NCBI RefSeq assembly: GCF_900156815.1
Contig: NZ_FTOT01000005.1
Coordinates: forward strand, 248,001 to 312,000
Direction of reading: 5' to 3'
Length of the DNA stretch: 64,000 nucleotides
DNA from: Gemmobacter megaterium
Lineage (GTDB): Bacteria; Pseudomonadota; Alphaproteobacteria; Rhodobacterales; Rhodobacteraceae
The notes beneath the pieces are model-generated. The model saw only the letters and a program-made list of their open reading frames with translations, did not search any database and was not told where the DNA came from. The position numbers and the translations under genes are program-made. Below are positions 63,349-64,000 of this stretch, piece after piece; positions within the stretch are counted from its first letter, which is position 1, and every line of letters begins with the position of its first letter.

Positions 63349-64000
63349 TCTGACCCTTTCACGTCATCACCGGGGCGGCGAGGTTATCCTCGCCGCCCTC
63401 ATCGGCGTGTGGCTGGTTGCAGTGTCGGTCTGGCCGCTGGCCCGGCTGTTCATGGAGGCGCTGGCGCCCGGCAAGGACGGCGCGCCGCTGGGCCTGATGG
63501 CCGAGGTGCTGACGGCACGCGCCACCGGGCGCGCGGTCTGGAACACGCTCGCCGTCTCTGCCGGATCGGTGGTGATTTCGTCCGTCCTTGGCGTGCTGCT
63601 TGCGCTGGTCACAGGGCTGTTTGCCTTGCGGGGACGGGTGGCGATGACCTTTCTCATCCTGTCGCCGCTGCTGATCCCCTCGCAGACCATGGCCCTGGCC
63701 TGGATCGAACTGATCGGCCCGACCTCGCCCATCCTGCGCCCGCTGGGGCTGGCCCCCCCACCGGGAACCACGAACCCGATCTATTCCGGCTGGGGCATCG
63801 CGCTTTTGCTGGGGATCGAGCACATGCCTCTGGTCTTTGTCGCCACCCGTGCCGCCTTGATCGCACTGCCCGGCGATCTGGTCGAGGCAGCACAGGTTGC
63901 AGGCGCCCGGCGCGGCCGCATCGTCGCGCGGATTCTTGCGCCGCTGGTGGCACCGGCGGCGCTGGCGGGTGCCGTGCTGGCCTTTGCGGCGGCGGTGGGA
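63338..64000 (+). CDS. ABC transporter permease (partial, runs off the window)
   Basis: The first 221 residues of an inner-membrane permease. ATG at 63338 overlaps the binding-protein stop. Helices are visible at VILAALIGVWLVAVSVW, WNTLAVSAGSVVISSVLGVL and VAMTFLILSPLLIPS, and the EAA loop is VEAAQVAGARRGRIVARIL. The gene continues past position 64000; long two-lobe permeases (about 550 residues) are typical of this importer class, so about half may be missing. Confidence 0.85.
   Translation, partial: MAADLTLSRHHRGGEVILAALIGVWLVAVSVWPLARLFMEALAPGKDGAPLGLMAEVLTARATGRAVWNTLAVSAGSVVISSVLGVLLALVTGLFALRGRVAMTFLILSPLLIPSQTMALAWIELIGPTSPILRPLGLAPPPGTTNPIYSGWGIALLLGIEHMPLVFVATRAALIALPGDLVEAAQVAGARRGRIVARILAPLVAPAALAGAVLAFAAAVG

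Noticed and set aside
1-64000. tRNA, rRNA, CRISPR arrays, insertion sequences, prophage genes and origins
   Set aside because: No T-loop or rRNA signature, spaced repeat array, transposase, integrase, phage protein or DnaA-box cluster was seen on reading.

Overview
The window is high-GC, densely packed chromosomal DNA from an alphaproteobacterium, most likely of the Rhodobacterales (Rhodobacter/Paracoccus-like). The clues are ChpT of the CtrA cell-cycle phosphorelay, an Irr-type Fur regulator, a split b/b' ATP synthase stalk, a Sat-CysC fusion, a TIGR02302/DUF4175 membrane protein beside lysA, the PBP activator/rsmI/yraN/gshB neighbourhood, and many 4-bp ATGA/GTGA overlaps. I saw no rRNA, tRNA, CRISPR array, insertion sequence, prophage or attachment site. 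Everything reads as core or conserved accessory genome.

Layout. 0-4.1 kb: glnK-amtB nitrogen sensing and ammonium uptake, then a bifunctional ATP sulfurylase/APS kinase. 4.3-9.8 kb: a RecD-like helicase, an unrecognised 255-residue protein, a small membrane protein and clpB. 9.9-15.4 kb (minus): PBP-activator lipoprotein, glnD and murJ. 15.4-18.6 kb: rsmI, yraN, gshB and an esterase, convergent with a ComM-type ATPase. 20.1-24.5 kb: ugpBAEC for glycerol-3-phosphate uptake behind a Pho-box-like site. 24.5-27.2 kb (minus): a TetR-SDR-acyl-CoA dehydrogenase operon. 27.2-29.8 kb: chpT, a DUF3553 protein and olsBA for ornithine lipids. 29.9-35.5 kb (minus): argH, two very small lipoproteins, lysA and the TIGR02302 protein. 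35.5-41.9 kb: a TlpA thioredoxin, the F0 operon atpI-B-E-F'-F, an ArsR regulator, a hydrolase, irr, a GlsB-like protein and a methionine aminopeptidase. 42.0-50.6 kb (minus): two tandem RND pumps. 50.8-56.3 kb: enoyl-CoA hydratase and acyl-CoA ligase, divergent from a TRAP transporter. 56.4-64.0 kb: a phosphohydrolase-glycosyltransferase-DedA-glycosyltransferase cluster, then an ABC importer operon that also encodes a metallo-beta-lactamase-fold enzyme and a histidine phosphatase and runs off the right edge.

Most interesting reading. The last 8 kb looks like a phosphorus-limitation island. The first gene resembles PlcP (the calcineurin-like phospholipase C of Pi-starved alphaproteobacteria) more than LpxH. 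The second is a GT21-type enzyme like the rhizobial processive glycolipid synthases. Degenerate 11-bp-spaced Pho half-sites lie upstream. The following ABC operon has a good Pho-box candidate 23 bp before its first gene, and a second one with a -10-like hexamer lies before its substrate-binding-protein gene. The operon could therefore be an import-and-hydrolysis cassette for a phosphodiester, phosphonate or other organophosphorus compound. With ugpBAEC and olsBA, the window holds organophosphate uptake, phospholipid turnover and non-phosphorus lipid synthesis. The assembly is inference; the individual motifs are visible.

PII signalling is also well represented: GlnK, its membrane partner AmtB and its modifying enzyme GlnD lie within 14 kb. 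Start sites were chosen from ribosome-binding sites and family N-termini; uncertain ones are flagged. No similarity search was possible, so family assignments rest on recognised motifs, lengths and gene order.
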